Shown: positions 1 through 10,702 of the stretch, one piece after another
Numbering within the stretch: position 1 is the stretch's first letter
Layout: each line of letters begins with the position of its first letter
Source: Cordilura impudica
Lineage: Eukaryota; Arthropoda; Insecta; Diptera; Scathophagidae
NCBI GenBank assembly: GCA_963682025.1
Contig: OY821517.1
Location: 24,657,620-24,721,619 of the forward strand
DNA length: 64,000 bases
Direction: 5' to 3'
Made by a program: the position numbers and the translations under genes
Notes under the pieces: generated by a model
Told to the model about the DNA's origin: nothing
Database searches by the model: none
The model's input: the letters and a program-made list of their open reading frames with translations, nothing else

Positions 1-559
1 GATGTATTCTGGAAGATGATACAAATCGAAAGTTAAAAGTATTACACCCGAAGGTACCTTTTTTCCATCAATCGTTTTTTCGTATTTATTAACATCGACA
101 ACACCTAGAGGGTGAAGCTCATCTATAATTTCCTTTTCAGGGACCTTACAAAGGTAGGGAGCATATATTGTACCCTTGGTATGATTAAGATGTTCATGAA
201 GTGTACATTTTATTGGGCATATTCCAAAAAGTTCTTTTGCGTTAAGAAATTTTTTTGCGGTTAGATTATCTTTGACTAGTATTAGTAGGTTACCGTCCCG
301 TAGTTGAGAGATTGTTTGAATTTCCTTGCTGATAAGAGTAAGTGCTCTATGTATAGCAAAACAAGAATATTCTGAGAGGGGTTTTTTTATCATCGACTGC
401 GGTGACAACAACAAATTTTGGGTTTGGAGATTTTGAAGTTGGAAGAGCGGGGAAGTTAACTGGAGAGCCTCCTCTTTTTCGTTTTTTTCTCTTGCTTTGG
501 GGACCATCTGCTAACAAAGCAAACCGGTTATCCCCTATAGAGGGGTGCCCAGGGGGCAT
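1..559 (-). pseudogene. LINE ORF1 (gag-like) fragment, frameshifted, cut by window edge
   Basis: Reading the minus strand from about 559, a frame opens with MPPGHPSIGDNRFALLADGP and contains a basic KRKKRKRGG patch. It loses frame at a run of seven T at 382-388. In the next frame the protein continues (KPLSEYSCFAIHRALTLI, then LRDGNLLILVKDNLTAKKF, then VVDVNKYEKTIDGKKVPSGV and LLTFDLYHLPEYI) to the window edge. This pattern (NRFALL opening, a KGTIYAPYL segment, then 'P.GV.LLTFD...LP') is that of the nucleic-acid-chaperone ORF1 of I/LOA/Jockey-type non-LTR retrotransposons. CCHC knuckles would lie beyond base 1. The family assignment is from remembered motif patterns; the frameshift is seen directly. 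It may belong to the same family as the RNase-H LINE at 25.2-28.8 kb, whose copy lacks ORF1. Confidence 0.7.
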
Positions 560-1374
560 TGCGGGATTTTACAACGAAGAAGACACAGTAATACCGCGAA
601 TATTTTTTTTTTTTTTTGTAAAAAATTATATGTGTGAATATTAAATTTATTGTTTTTATTTTATAAAATAACTACAATTGTTGGGTAAATACACTTTTTA
701 ATAAGCGAAGCGCGAGGAAAAGTCGACTGTTCTCGTTCAGAGTTAGTCGGTGACTGTAAGATAAATATAAATCGAAAAATCAGCGAAAATTTGAATGTGA
801 AAAAAAATTATGTTGCAATTATAGTGCGAACAAGTTGTAATGTTTTTTTTTTTAACTCGAAGATAGAATTTTTTAAACAATTTTGTTTCTTTATTTTCAA
901 ATTTTTTTAAATTTAAATTTTTTTATTTTTTGGTTTTGCGCTTTTTTGGAAATAACCATATCTCGAGTGAGGACCACTAAAGATTCAAAATCATAAAACT
1001 GAGAACAAATAGTGCAAACATTGAAATTAGTATTTTTGTTTAATATAAAACAAATTTCGTTTTTCGACCAAAATTCAAATTCGAAAAAAGCGGAAAAAAT
1101 TTGGAAATACTAGTATCTGTTCAATCGTCAAGCATAGTCTGTCTCTCTGAAAATAAAAGAACAAGATATTATAGAAAAAATCATGTGAGTCCGATCACAG
1201 GGGAGATGTGTAGACATCTAGTAATTAAAAAATTTTTTAATGCACTTTTTTAAAATAAAACAGAAAGCGCCATCTATGTATCACTTATAGCAATTAACTG
1301 CAGGGGCTCTGCTATTATAAAAATATTAATTTTTATTTATTATTTCAACCGGTTAATTTATTATTTCGTTTTTC
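560..1374. other. No gene seen; probable LINE 5' UTR then AT-rich DNA
   Basis: Bases 560-770 lie upstream of the minus-strand LINE ORF1 and include a less AT-rich stretch near 700-755 (CGCGAGGAAAAGTCGACTG) that could be the LINE 5' end. The rest is AT-rich with homopolymer runs and no convincing open frame. Confidence 0.35.
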
Positions 1375-2147
1375 ATTTTTATACCTTATACCACTATGTG
1401 GTTTGGGTACAATGACTTTGTGCTGCTGTTTGTAACAACCAAAAATATTTGACCTAGACCCATCTTTTATTATACCGATCGAATCAGAATCACTATCTGA
1501 TTCGATTTAACAATGTCCGGCCGTCCATCCGTCCGTCTGTGTGTCCATGTAAAGCTTGTAATCAAACTGCAGGTCGCAAATATGAATATATTTTGATGAA
1601 ATTTGGTATATAAGATTCTATCAGCCATAGGATGAACGTTATTGAAATTGGTGAGAATCGGTCCATGTTCAGACCTAGCCCCCATACAAATTACCCCTAT
1701 GAAATCGACATAAATTGCCATAAGATCCAAATTGTCATATAGATCTCGGTCAAATTGAGTTTGTGTGTGTCTATTACATCCATTAATCAGTAGTCCAAAA
1801 ATGATCCCTATGGGGCAACTCTTAGTCATAGGCCCCATATAGAGCTGCTTCCCGATCTTCACCCAAATTTATCAAAAAACAAAAATATTGCACTGATTCT
1901 TCTCAAATTTTGTTTGTATATATTTTTGCAAAATACAAGTGACTTTACTAAATATGGTCAGGATCGGTCCATTTTTGGGGCTAGTCCCCATATAGATATA
2001 TCATCCGATATGAACTTTTTCATATCTGCAGCCAAAAAAAAATAATAAAAATCCCTCTCAAATTTGATTTATGCTTATTTTCTCTATCCAGTTTGTTGGG
2101 CCTGAGAGATAGGGTCTAGACCGACTATAATTTTCTTAGATGTTTAT
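1375..2147 (+). mobile_element. DINE-1-like non-autonomous Helitron, copy A
   Basis: It starts TATACCTTATACC, then ACTATGTGGTTTGGGTA, and carries the block GACCTAGACCCATC, a CCGTCCGTCTGTGTGTCC tract near 1520-1545, and ends GACCGACTATAATTTTCTTA. Ten full or partial copies of this sequence occur in the window. The CCGT tract and the terminal hairpin before CTTACTTGTTT are features I associate with the DINE-1/INE-1 class of fly Helitron-derived repeats. This copy has lost the left half of the terminal hairpin. Confidence 0.6.
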
Positions 2148-2338
2148 TTTTCATTTTTTATTTTTCATTTTTAATTTTTCATTTTTTATTTCTCATTTTA
2201 CATTTTTCATTTTTCGTTTTTCATTTTTAATTTTTCATTTTTTATTTTTTATTTTTCATTTTTTATTTTTCATTTTTATATTTAATTTTTTATGTTTCAT
2301 TTTTCATTTTTTATTTTTCATTTTTAATTTTTTTATTT
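2140..2338. repeat. (ATTTTTC)n-type microsatellite
   Basis: About 200 bp of tandem ATTTTTCATTTTTT with slippage variants directly follows the DINE-like copy A. The open frame it gives (alternating F/H/I) is an artefact of the repeat. Confidence 0.85.
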
Positions 2339-2608
2339 GACAAGAAGTTCCAAATCATGGTTACAGTACTAGCCCAGTACAGTTAAACACCCAAAGCGTT
2401 TAACGTTCTCAAGCCAAACTTTTTTTCAAATAATATTTTCTTATTTTGATATTTATTTGCTTAGTTTTTCAGCAATAACTCAAGAACCATTAATGATTTC
2501 TCATTTCATTCTTCAGCAACAAGCATTTTTATTATATTTTTACTTAAACGAATTATATTAATATTTATTTAATTTAAAACTTAGACGTATGAGTGATAGT
2601 TATGTTAA

Positions 2609-2985
2609 CTAGCAGGTTCCAGCGCTTGAAATTCGAGTGCAAATTCTATGCAGCTTTTTTTTCAACTTAGCCAATTCACAAACCAACACTTTTTTGGTTT
2701 ATTATTGTGAATGAAGAAAACAAACTTACAAACACATTAACAAATTTAATAAATCCAGACATATCATTTTATTATTTTATGTATGTGTTAGTACCAACTT
2801 TAAATGCAAACTTCTCAAAATAAAGGCAAAAATTTAAAAATTTCAAAGTCTGGTGAACAGCTAAAAAGAAAAACCTTTAAAAAACAATACGTTTTGTCAA
2901 AATCGGGATAAAACGGTAGAACAAAACATCAATCATAAGAAATCACCAAGCATTTTAATATTATTGATTATCATAAGTTCGGCCT
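2609..2985 (-). mobile_element. CTAG-ended Helitron-like repeat, subfamily 2, copy 1
   Basis: Read on the minus strand it ends with a short hairpin (TCGAATTTCAAG-like), then about 12 nt, then CTAG next to a T, which is the 3' end format of Helitrons. Its body matches the copy at 46,053-46,430 closely, for example AAAATCGGGATAAAACGG and AGAACAAAACATCA. No coding capacity. Confidence 0.55.
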
Positions 2986-3129
2986 GAAAACGCCAAATCT
3001 TTGGAGGCTTTACTTTACTGACTTGAAATTTCTCACCCCGACAATTTCCCACAGGGTTATATAAAAGTACCAAAATTTAATGATCTGTTTTATTTAATTT
3101 TTTTTAATCATATTTCAAAACAAAATTCG

Positions 3130-3875
3130 CATATACACCACCATCCAAAAGTATTTGACACTTCTCCTCTTTAATTTTATAATGTCAGAGGACCTTGCAC
3201 CTTGAAAGCGGCTGGCTGGCAGAATCGCCGTAAAAAACCTAATCTTCGCAAACTAAATAAAAGAAAGGATTAAAAAAAAGATTAAAGTGGGCGAAAAATT
3301 GGAAAACTGGGCTTTAAACTGTTGGCGCAAAGTCCTCTGGTCCGATGAATCGAAGTTTGAAGTTTTCGGCTCCATGAGGCGAGTTTTTGTGAGACGTTCA
3401 GCTGGAGAAAGTGAGTCGTATGCATGTCTATTGCCAACAGTCAAATACGGAGTAGGTTTCGTAATGGTTTAGGGTTGCTTTGCTGGCGAAAACGATGGTG
3501 AGTTATGCAGAATCGAAGAAATACTCGATAAAAGCCGATACAAAACTATTCTGAAAGATCGTGCCATGGTCACTGGATTGACAATTGTGGGTCAGTCAGT
3601 TTTCAGCAAGCTAATGATCCAAAATATACAGCAAAAATTTGTAAGCAGTATTTAGAGACCCAAGAAGAAGCTGGGGCCTGTAAAGTTATAGAATGGCCAC
3701 CACAGTCACCTTACCTGAAACCTATAGAGTTACTGTGGGATAAATTGGATAGGAAGATTCGAAGTACATGTCCTACATCTAGAAAAGACTTGTGGAATAA
3801 ACTCCAGGAAGCATAGAACCAGATCACTCTAGAAACTAAAAAGAAATTGATTCAAATGCCGACAAGACTATAACA
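3130..3875 (+). pseudogene. Tc1-like transposase, degenerate
   Basis: Frames on the plus strand give the Tc1 C-terminal half: WRKVLWSDESKFEVFGS (first catalytic Asp), a GCFAGENDGEL block just after an in-frame TAG near 3470, then FQQANDPKYTA, where the family has FQQDN, so the second catalytic Asp is replaced by Ala. WPPQSPYLKPIELLWDKLDR follows and keeps the Glu, and the C-terminal tail ends at KLIQMPTRL. Several frameshifts and stops are present (about 3240, 3470, 3580, 3815). The sequence near 3140-3165 (CATCCAAAAGTATTTGACAC) resembles a Tc1 inverted-repeat end; I did not find a matching partner. This copy is dead. Confidence 0.8.
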
Positions 3876-4101
3876 TGAAATTATACGAAATGGAGGTGGC
3901 CATATCCATTTTTTTTTCTATACTTGGCATATAAATTTTCAATTTTCGAGATTTTATCTATAGATACTACAACGAATAATTCTGATGACAAAAGGAAAAT
4001 AGGAAAAACCTTTATATTGATGAATCCAAAATTTAAGAATAGGGTGCCGTCGCAAAAAAAAATATTTATGTAAGTAGTAAAAGTAAATAATAAAGAATAT
4101 A

Positions 4102-4838
4102 CTAGCAGAGCCCAGCCCTCGATATTCGAGTGCAAATTCTCGGAAATTTTATTTTATCATTCAATTTATTTCTTTCAATGTTTTTTAATATATTTAATTC
4201 ATCAAGTTTATTTCGTTATAAATATTTGTTGAACACACTGAAATAAAGGCCACCTTGTATGCCACCTAAAGGTATTCAGATTTTTTGCAATTCACAATTC
4301 AACACAGGATATGTGTTATGCATTTATTGTAATGAAATCTGTACGTTAACTTGCGTTTTGCATAATGTAAAGTTGATTCTGCACGCATAACTTTCCTCAA
4401 AATCGGCGAATTTAAGCAGTTAATAGCTCAAAAAAAAATTAACTGAATCCACTGAGTGTTCTTAGACTTGTGCCATCAGCCTACGTTAATTAGAACTCTA
4501 GGTATAGAGGTTTGAGTGAAGGAAAATATTGAAAAAATCTTGAAAAAATTGAAGTAAAGTTGATTGTGCACGCATAGCTTTCCTCAAACTCAACGAATTT
4601 AAGCAGCTCAGAAGAAAGAGAATGATCCACTGAGTGTTCTGAGAGAGAAACGATCAAGATCCATTCATTAGAAGAGGAGCTATGAGAATTCGAATTGCTT
4701 GAGTGAATGTGTCCCATGGGAGTTGAGCAAATTCCAATGCTTGATGAAATATCTGTGTCTAAATACCTTTCATTACAAAAAATTAAGGAAATCGGCCGGA
4801 CAGAACGGCCAGACGGACTGACTTTAGTTTTCATAAAT
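4102..4838 (-). mobile_element. CTAG-ended Helitron-like repeat, subfamily 1, with internal duplication
   Basis: CTAG at 4102-4105 and the adjacent hairpin (CCTCGATATTCGAG) form the minus-strand 3' end. The body matches 42,783-43,302 in the opposite orientation, down to the 5' end GAAAACTAAAGTCAGTC. Unlike that copy, it has a segment of about 140 bp twice in tandem (about 4375-4475 and 4555-4640, both running from GTTGATT.TGCACGCATA to CCACTGAGTGTTCT). Confidence 0.55.
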
Positions 4839-5715
4839 ATAATGCAATGCAATTGATTCAATTATTTCAATGTACATAATTCAATACAATAAAATTAATT
4901 TCAAATGAAATTCACTATATTTTAAATCATTTTATTTCAATGCAATGCAACTCATTGCAATTCCTTTTAATGCAATTTAATTCATTTCAATTCTTTTAAA
5001 TTCAACTAAACAAATTACAACAATTTCAGTTAAATTAAATTCATTTCAAATTAAATAAATTCGATGCAATGCAAGTTATTTCATTTGCAATTAATTTTAA
5101 TTCAATTTAAACAATTTCAATTCAACTATTATTATTGAGTTATTGAATTCAGTTCATTTAAAACCTATTCAATTCAGTAAAATATAATTGTCTTAAGTTC
5201 AATTCAGTTCAAATCGATTTCATTCAATTTAATTTAATACAATTCAATTAATTTAAAAACATACATTTAATGGAATTTATTTTAACTCAGTTCAAATTAA
5301 TTGAATTTAATTCATAACAATTTGTTTTAATTCAATTTAAATAAATTCAAATAATTTCAATTAAATTCAATTCATTTAATTCAATTTCTTCATTTGCAAT
5401 TGGTTTTAATAATCTAATGAAATTTAAATAATTTCAATTCAATTGTTATTGTTATTGAATTATTAAATTCATTTAATTTCATCTCAATTCTATGTAGCGC
5501 CATATCCATACAACTCAGTTTAATTCGATTTCATTCAATTTAGTTCATTGCAATTCAAAAAATTTCAAAACATTTATGAAATGCAATTAATTTAAACTCA
5601 ATAAATTAATTTTCAACAATTAAAATTCAATTTCGAATAATTTCAATTAAATTCAATTCATTTGAAATCATTACAATTCATAGCAATTCCTTTCAATTAA
5701 ATTTAAGTAAAAGTA
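4839..5715. repeat. Degenerate TTCAATT/AATTGAA simple-sequence region
   Basis: Almost 900 bp made of imperfect ATTTCAATTCAATTTAATTC-type units, with occasional GCAATGCAA variants. The same pentanucleotide (AATTG/TTCAA) forms the 3' tail of the Jockey-like LINE at 24.15 kb. No gene. Confidence 0.75.
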
Positions 5716-6317
5716 ATTGTTAATATTTCACATATAAACTTTTATCAGCCATAGGACCACGGTCGCTGTTGCAATGGTGAAAATAAAAAACAAAACGAAG
5801 TTGGAGCAAAAAAAGATCCCAACCGCATGTAACGAAATGTTGTGTAACTTTGGCTGGATTTGCCATAAATAATTTCACGATCGAATAAAAATGTTGTGGA
5901 TTCATAACGAAAACTTATTTTGCAAATCTACTCAATGAACATTTTGTTAACCCATTCGATCCCACTGTACTCACTTGGGAATAAAAAAAGCGGGCAACTT
6001 TATAATGCGATAACATTCCAATATATAATTTTCTCCATTAGTTCATTGATTCTATTAAGAATGAAAGGATTTACGTATAGAAAGAATTGATGCCCTTGGT
6101 AGATCAAAAACGGACAATGCACTTTTGAGTGTAATTTTCGGTCGTTTTATTTTATTTTTAATTGATTGCAGTCGAATTAAAAATAATTCAAAACAAAGGG
6201 AAAAACAATGCGGAATACTTTAAGGCTACAATTATTAGTATAAATATCGGATCACTTCGAAAGTTGTTTCGATCTAGCTTACATTCGTAAATACATGAAT
6301 TTATCTAACAATATATT
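5716..6317. other. No gene seen
   Basis: Mixed AT-rich DNA. A TTAACCCATTCGATCCC motif at about 5948 resembles the piggyBac terminus found at 8204, without a visible partner. Confidence 0.4.
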
Positions 6318-6660
6318 CGTCCATTAATCAGTAGTCCAAAAATACCCCATAGGACAATTCTTAGTCATAGTCCCCATACAAAGCTGCTTCCCGATCTTCA
6401 CTTAAATCTATGAAAAAAACAAAAAAATAATACACAGATTTTTCTCAAATTTAGTTTTTATAAAATAATAAGTGACCTTATCAAATATCGTCAAGATCGG
6501 TCCCTTTTTCGACCTAGTCTCCATATAAATATATAAACGCTTTTAATATTTGCACAAAACAAAATTAATAACAATGACACCCAAATTTAGTTTATGCTTA
6601 TTTTCTGGACCTAAGAGAGGATCGCTAAACGCCTGGTACAGGCAAGGACCAAATATATTG
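6318..6660 (+). mobile_element. DINE-1-like fragment, copy I
   Basis: Both ends are missing. The internal blocks CATTAATCAGTAGTCCAAAA, AGCTGCTTCCCGATCTTCAC, AAGATCGGTCC and TATGCTTATTTTCT are collinear with the full copies. Open frames here are inherited from the repeat and continue into unrelated flank. Confidence 0.6.
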
Positions 6661-7158
6661 AGGATGTGCAAACTGAATATTTGGAGATTTATCAGATTTC
6701 ATGATAATGCAAGAGAGGACAACAAGCGTATATACATGCACCTGAAAATTGAAACGGAGGAGCGTGTTGCTGAAACAAAATCTTATCCCATAAATACGGT
6801 CGTTTTGTCCTGCTCCCAAAGTTACGACCAAAAATATTATATTATGCACACACGACAAACACATTGAAATTCATTCATACTCATAATTGCCTTCACTCAC
6901 TGCTGGCTTATAGAAAAAAGCTGATTAATAAATAAAATAAATATTAAAATTTGATTTTTGAATAGTTAATATATAAATGTATGTAAAGGAAATAGTTAAC
7001 ATAAAAATTTATGTTATTGTCTTAAAAAAATTTTTTTGTTAAAAGCAGTTAGAAAAAATCTATTATTGAATTTATTTGGTGGCATACTGAATTTGACTTA
7101 ATAATTCTAGTACAGTAGTTGACAATTAAAAAATTATGTCGTTGTCGTTAATAAATAA
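6661..7158. other. No gene seen
   Basis: AT-rich unique sequence. The minus and plus open frames around 6625-6867 straddle a repeat end and show no recognisable motif. Confidence 0.4.
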
Positions 7159-7340
7159 CTAGTATAGCCCAGCACATGAAATTCGAGTGAAAATTCCAGA
7201 AAATATTATTTTTCATTCAATTTAAAAATTTATTTAAATGAGCCTAAAGGCTCAATTTAAACAATTCACAATTCAACACAGGGCGTGTCATATACAACTT
7301 AAATCATTCTCATTAACAGGGTATAACGAATTATTAGAAA
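7159..7340 (-). mobile_element. CTAG-ended Helitron-like repeat, truncated copy
   Basis: It begins with CTAG at 7159-7162 followed by TATAGCCCAGCACATGAAATT and CGAGTG, the divergent form of the hairpin end seen at 4102 and 43,302. It shares TTCACAATTCAACACAGG with subfamily 1, then similarity fades. Confidence 0.45.
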
Positions 7341-7671
7341 TATTTTATTTTATTAAATTTAATAAATTTTTAAGACAGATTATACATAAATTTTATCATT
7401 CTCAGCTTCTCCTCCGTATGAACTATAAATATGCCAATTTTCACACTCCTCCGTGCCCGCATATTACTTAAAAAGGAAATTAAAAATTTACCTTCACGTA
7501 TGAAGACATAGATAATAAAAATAAATAAAAATTTTATTAACACATAGTTAAATTACAATTTTTCCATTTTTAAATTTTACTTATTTTAGAATTGTAGTTT
7601 TTTAAATTTTTTATTTTGCACCAACCGTTGTCTACTTTTTCAAATAAGACTATCAACTAATGTTTTTGAGT
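7341..7671. other. No gene seen
   Basis: AT-rich sequence between the Helitron-like fragment and the left arm of the foldback element. Confidence 0.4.
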
Positions 7672-8207
7672 TTTAATCAAGGTTCAGAAAATACACACAT
7701 GAAACACACAATGTTCTGTTCAAAAGCAGCCAACACATATCTTTATTTTCATATCAATTATGTGCGTTTCTAAATTTTCTACGGTGCCCAACACAACCAT
7801 GACTGTGTTCGTTTTAATATTTCGTTATTTACACGAACATTTTTGTATCACATACTTTTTGTTTCAATCACACATAAAGTACACATTTCTGAGTGTTGCT
7901 TTATTTGAAGTTCATGTTCTGCTACGTGTACTGAAAAAACAAACAAAACATGTACAATAAACAGGTTCGAGTTCAGTTATATTTTAAGTCGTGTTGTGGC
8001 TCGTGTAGTAAGAAAAAACACAACATGTACAATAAACAGGTTCGAGTTCAGTTATATTTTAAGTCGTGTTTAAAATATAACTGAACTCGAACCTGTTTAT
8101 TGTACATGTTGTGTTTTTTCTTACTACACGAGCCACAACACGACTTAAAATATAACTGAACTCGAACCTGTTTATTGTTTTGTTGTTATATTTTAAGTCG
8201 TGTTTAA

Positions 8208-8220
8208 CCCATTACTGCCC
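8208..8220. repeat. piggyBac left terminal inverted repeat
   Basis: CCCATTACTGCCC directly inside the left TTAA; it pairs with 11,063-11,075. Confidence 0.9.
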
Positions 8221-8338
8221 GCTACCCGAAAACGTGAACCGATTTCGCTGAAACTTTGCACAAAGTAGTTTTTGGGTGCAACTAAGATATGTTTAAAGTT
8301 TTGAGAAAATGGAACAATTGGTTTCTGAGATATGAGAT

Positions 8339-8363
8339 GGTAAGTTTACTTACCAGTGGGCAG
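8339..8363. repeat. piggyBac internal inverted repeat, left
   Basis: The reverse complement begins CTGCCCACTGGTAAGTAAAC and matches 10,703-10,727 at 23 of 25 positions; likely a transposase-binding subterminal repeat. Confidence 0.75.
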
Positions 8364-8530
8364 ATATGTTAATTGTTTTTGGAATAATACAAGAATTTGA
8401 TTTAAAGTTAAAATTCTTATTTTAGTAAAAGATATTTATTAAAAATTAAAAAATTCATTAAAAAGAACAAGTAAAATAAACATTTTGATTGAATTGTTTT
8501 ACATTTTAAATTTTTGGTAGCTTTTAAATT

Positions 8531-10270
8531 TTAATCCAAGTGCTTTGAGTATAAAGAAAAGCATTTTTGATGCAACCGCACTTTGCATACTTGACATTCA
8601 AAAGGCGTATGAGTATGACAAATTACGCAACGTCTCGGGTTTCCAGAATATCTTAAAATACAATGAACTGTTGTGTTAAGGTTTGGCAATATTTCTCTTA
8701 AATTTGATGAAGACATTGAAGGTTGTTCACTTGTGGGTGATCTTGTAAATGTAAGTAGTTCATTAACCACAGCTGCACGAAATTGTAGTTGCGATAATGG
8801 TTTTATTTGTTCAATTGTTGATACCAGCACATGCAGCTTCCATGCATTAACCATCATATTACCAAGCAAATTTATAAACAATGGCCACCACCATTTTTTG
8901 GATCGTACAGCAATCCGATAATTAGCCAACGCGTTGTCATGTAGATCAACTCCCCCCATATACTTGTTATATTGCCCAATAGCGCCAGGAACTTTTACGT
9001 TAATATGCGTTTTGGTTACGCGATCATAACGTTTTGTGTTTGATTTTGGATCCATGGCACCATGATTTGTAAGAACAGTGACAAGTGCATTGTCTCTCCA
9101 CCGTATGGCCAACACTTCATTCGTCATATCAAAAAGAGCTGCACTTTCACCCTTGGTCATTTTTTCTGGCAATTGGGCTTTACCGATTCTATTGCATCGA
9201 ACAGTTCCTATTAAAATATAGAAATTCAAATACAACAGTTTTATATATAATAAAAGTAGCAAATTACCTGTAGCAAAAAAATTTTCTGTGCTTAGTAAAC
9301 ACATAAGGTGGTATGATGTGAAGAAGTTGTCAAAGTATATGGTATGACTCGATGGAGATTCTACAACTCTTAGCAAACTGAGAACAGTATCAGCTCCTAA
9401 TCCAATGGACTTGTCATAATTTGATGACGATCCACCATACAGTTTTATATTGTACAGATATCCATTTGATGAAGTCAGACACCATGCCTTAAATCCAAAA
9501 CGGATAGGTTTCCCTTTTATAAACATTTTACAGGAATGCCTTCCGAAATAGGGAATCATTTCCTCATCAATGAATAGATTGTGAGCGAATACTCCAAACT
9601 GTATAAAACGTTTTATCATTTCGGCGCGATTTCGTGGAAAAGCATTACGAATGATTTCAACACCAAAAGATGGATCATTTGACCAGTATAGTTTCCATTC
9701 TGGTAATTTATGATAGCCAGTAAAGAACAAAAATCCAATAAAACGTTTTACATCATGCGACTCAACAATAAAAGGCACGTTGCACTGTGAGGCGTATATA
9801 TTAGTTTGCTCAATAATCAAATGAAGCATTTCATCATCAAAAAAGAGATTAAATAGTTCAATTGGTGATTTTCCACATAGTTTTTCAACAACATTACGAA
9901 CACGTTCTTCTTCAACATCTACTGGTGTTTTATCAAATGAGGAAATTCTTCTGGTCCATTTGGGTACATTAAATTCGTTTATAGATTTATATCGCTTTGT
10001 GGTAGGCTCCGCAATTTTATCATTTTCAGATTCGTCTTCTGATTCATATTCAAGCTCAACTGTGCCAGCAATATCCACATCTATTGCACCATTATCATTC
10101 ATAACGTTATCATCAATTTCCTCTTTATCTGAAATTTCGTCTGCGTCAGGTGGAATATACACAACGTTGACATTTGAGGATGATGCAACCGCAGCAATTT
10201 CTTCATTTTCATCTTCATCTTCCAAAATGGCAATTACTTCTTCAATTCTTAAATACTTTTTTGATGGCAT
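8531..10270 (-). CDS. piggyBac transposase (DDE_Tnp_1_7 type)
   Basis: Cut-and-paste transposase acting in the nucleus on TTAA sites. The frame gives 579 codons, 559 after removal of a probable intron. Residues 1-90 are acidic and low in complexity, as usual for the family. The catalytic core follows from about residue 120, with the three Asp at D235 (FIDEEMIPYFGRHS), D314 (IYFDNFFTS) and D442 (YMGGVDLHD). The YFDNFF and GGVD motifs and the KKWWWPLF segment are typical. The C-terminus has a Cys/His finger (CVICH..C..C....HQKC, about 548-572). Between RFIQ and FGVFAH, just before D235, the protein seems about 35 residues short, so an in-frame deletion may have inactivated it. There are no stops or frameshifts. 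The start is the first Met, with a stop upstream. It could be expressed, but activity is doubtful because of that gap. Confidence 0.9.
   Translation of the reverse strand: MPSKKYLRIEEVIAILEDEDENEEIAAVASSSNVNVVYIPPDADEISDKEEIDDNVMNDNGAIDVDIAGTVELEYESEDESENDKIAEPTTKRYKSINEFNVPKWTRRISSFDKTPVDVEEERVRNVVEKLCGKSPIELFNLFFDDEMLHLIIEQTNIYASQCNVPFIVESHDVKRFIGFLFFTGYHKLPEWKLYWSNDPSFGVEIIRNAFPRNRAEMIKRFIQFGVFAHNLFIDEEMIPYFGRHSCKMFIKGKPIRFGFKAWCLTSSNGYLYNIKLYGGSSSNYDKSIGLGADTVLSLLRVVESPSSHTIYFDNFFTSYHLMCLLSTENFFATGNLLLLLYIKLLYLNFYILIGTVRCNRIGKAQLPEKMTKGESAALFDMTNEVLAIRWRDNALVTVLTNHGAMDPKSNTKRYDRVTKTHINVKVPGAIGQYNKYMGGVDLHDNALANYRIAVRSKKWWWPLFINLLGNMMVNAWKLHVLVSTIEQIKPLSQLQFRAAVVNELLTFTRSPTSEQPSMSSSNLREILPNLNTTVHCILRYSGNPRRCVICHTHTPFECQVCKVRLHQKCFSLYSKHLD
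9208..9267 (-). other. Probable 60 nt intron in piggyBac transposase, in frame and stop-free
   Basis: On the minus strand the exon ends GCTACAG, then GTAATTTGCTAC ... ATTTTAATAG, then GAACTGTTCG. Removal joins ATG to TVRCNR, the usual piggyBac 'tGTvR.nR' segment. Retention adds 20 residues, mostly Leu/Ile/Tyr, at positions 336-355. The insert has GT/AG ends and a T-rich 3' half. Its length is divisible by three. Confidence 0.8.
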
Positions 10271-10439
10271 TTTCGCAATAAAAAATAATTATTTCACTTT
10301 TAACACTCTTACACTTTTGTTACACATGAAAAGAAAAGCAAGACTAAAGTCTTGAAACAAAATATTTATTACAGCATGCTAACCTTGGGATAAAAAGGGA
10401 ATTCCCCATTTTACAATTCGAATGAAATTTGAATTAACA

Positions 10440-10560
10440 AACCCAAGGCGAATCGACAACTAGGTGGCGTTACCACGTCAACACCATATACAAAAATTTA
10501 AAAATCAGGTGGCGTTACCACGCCACCTGGTTGTTGTACACCATCTAAACAAATTAACCG
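10440..10560. repeat. GGTGGCGTTACCACG repeat and hairpin in piggyBac 5' region
   Basis: AGGTGGCGTTACCACG occurs at about 10,462 and again at about 10,507; the second copy continues CCACCTGG, so AGGTGGCGTTACCACGCCAC can fold on itself. It lies between the transposase start and the right end of the element. Confidence 0.6.
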
Positions 10561-10702
10561 CCGTTGCCCTCGCCTTATTTAATGCTCCTTGAACCAACCA
10601 TAGCGAGCCAATAAGAAGTATTAAGCATACAGCGCTTAATGGCGGGTATATTGTGCTTTTGTTCGCGATTTTATTAAATCTTGCCTAATTTGCTATATGT
10701 TA

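Noticed and set aside
2140..2340. 66-codon open frame rich in Phe and His
   Set aside because: It is only the translation of an ATTTTTC microsatellite.
6550..6867. 105-codon plus-strand frame
   Set aside because: It crosses the end of a DINE-like fragment into unrelated flank and has no motif.
9960..10355. Ser-rich plus-strand frame opposite the piggyBac N-terminus
   Set aside because: Antisense shadow of an acidic coding region.
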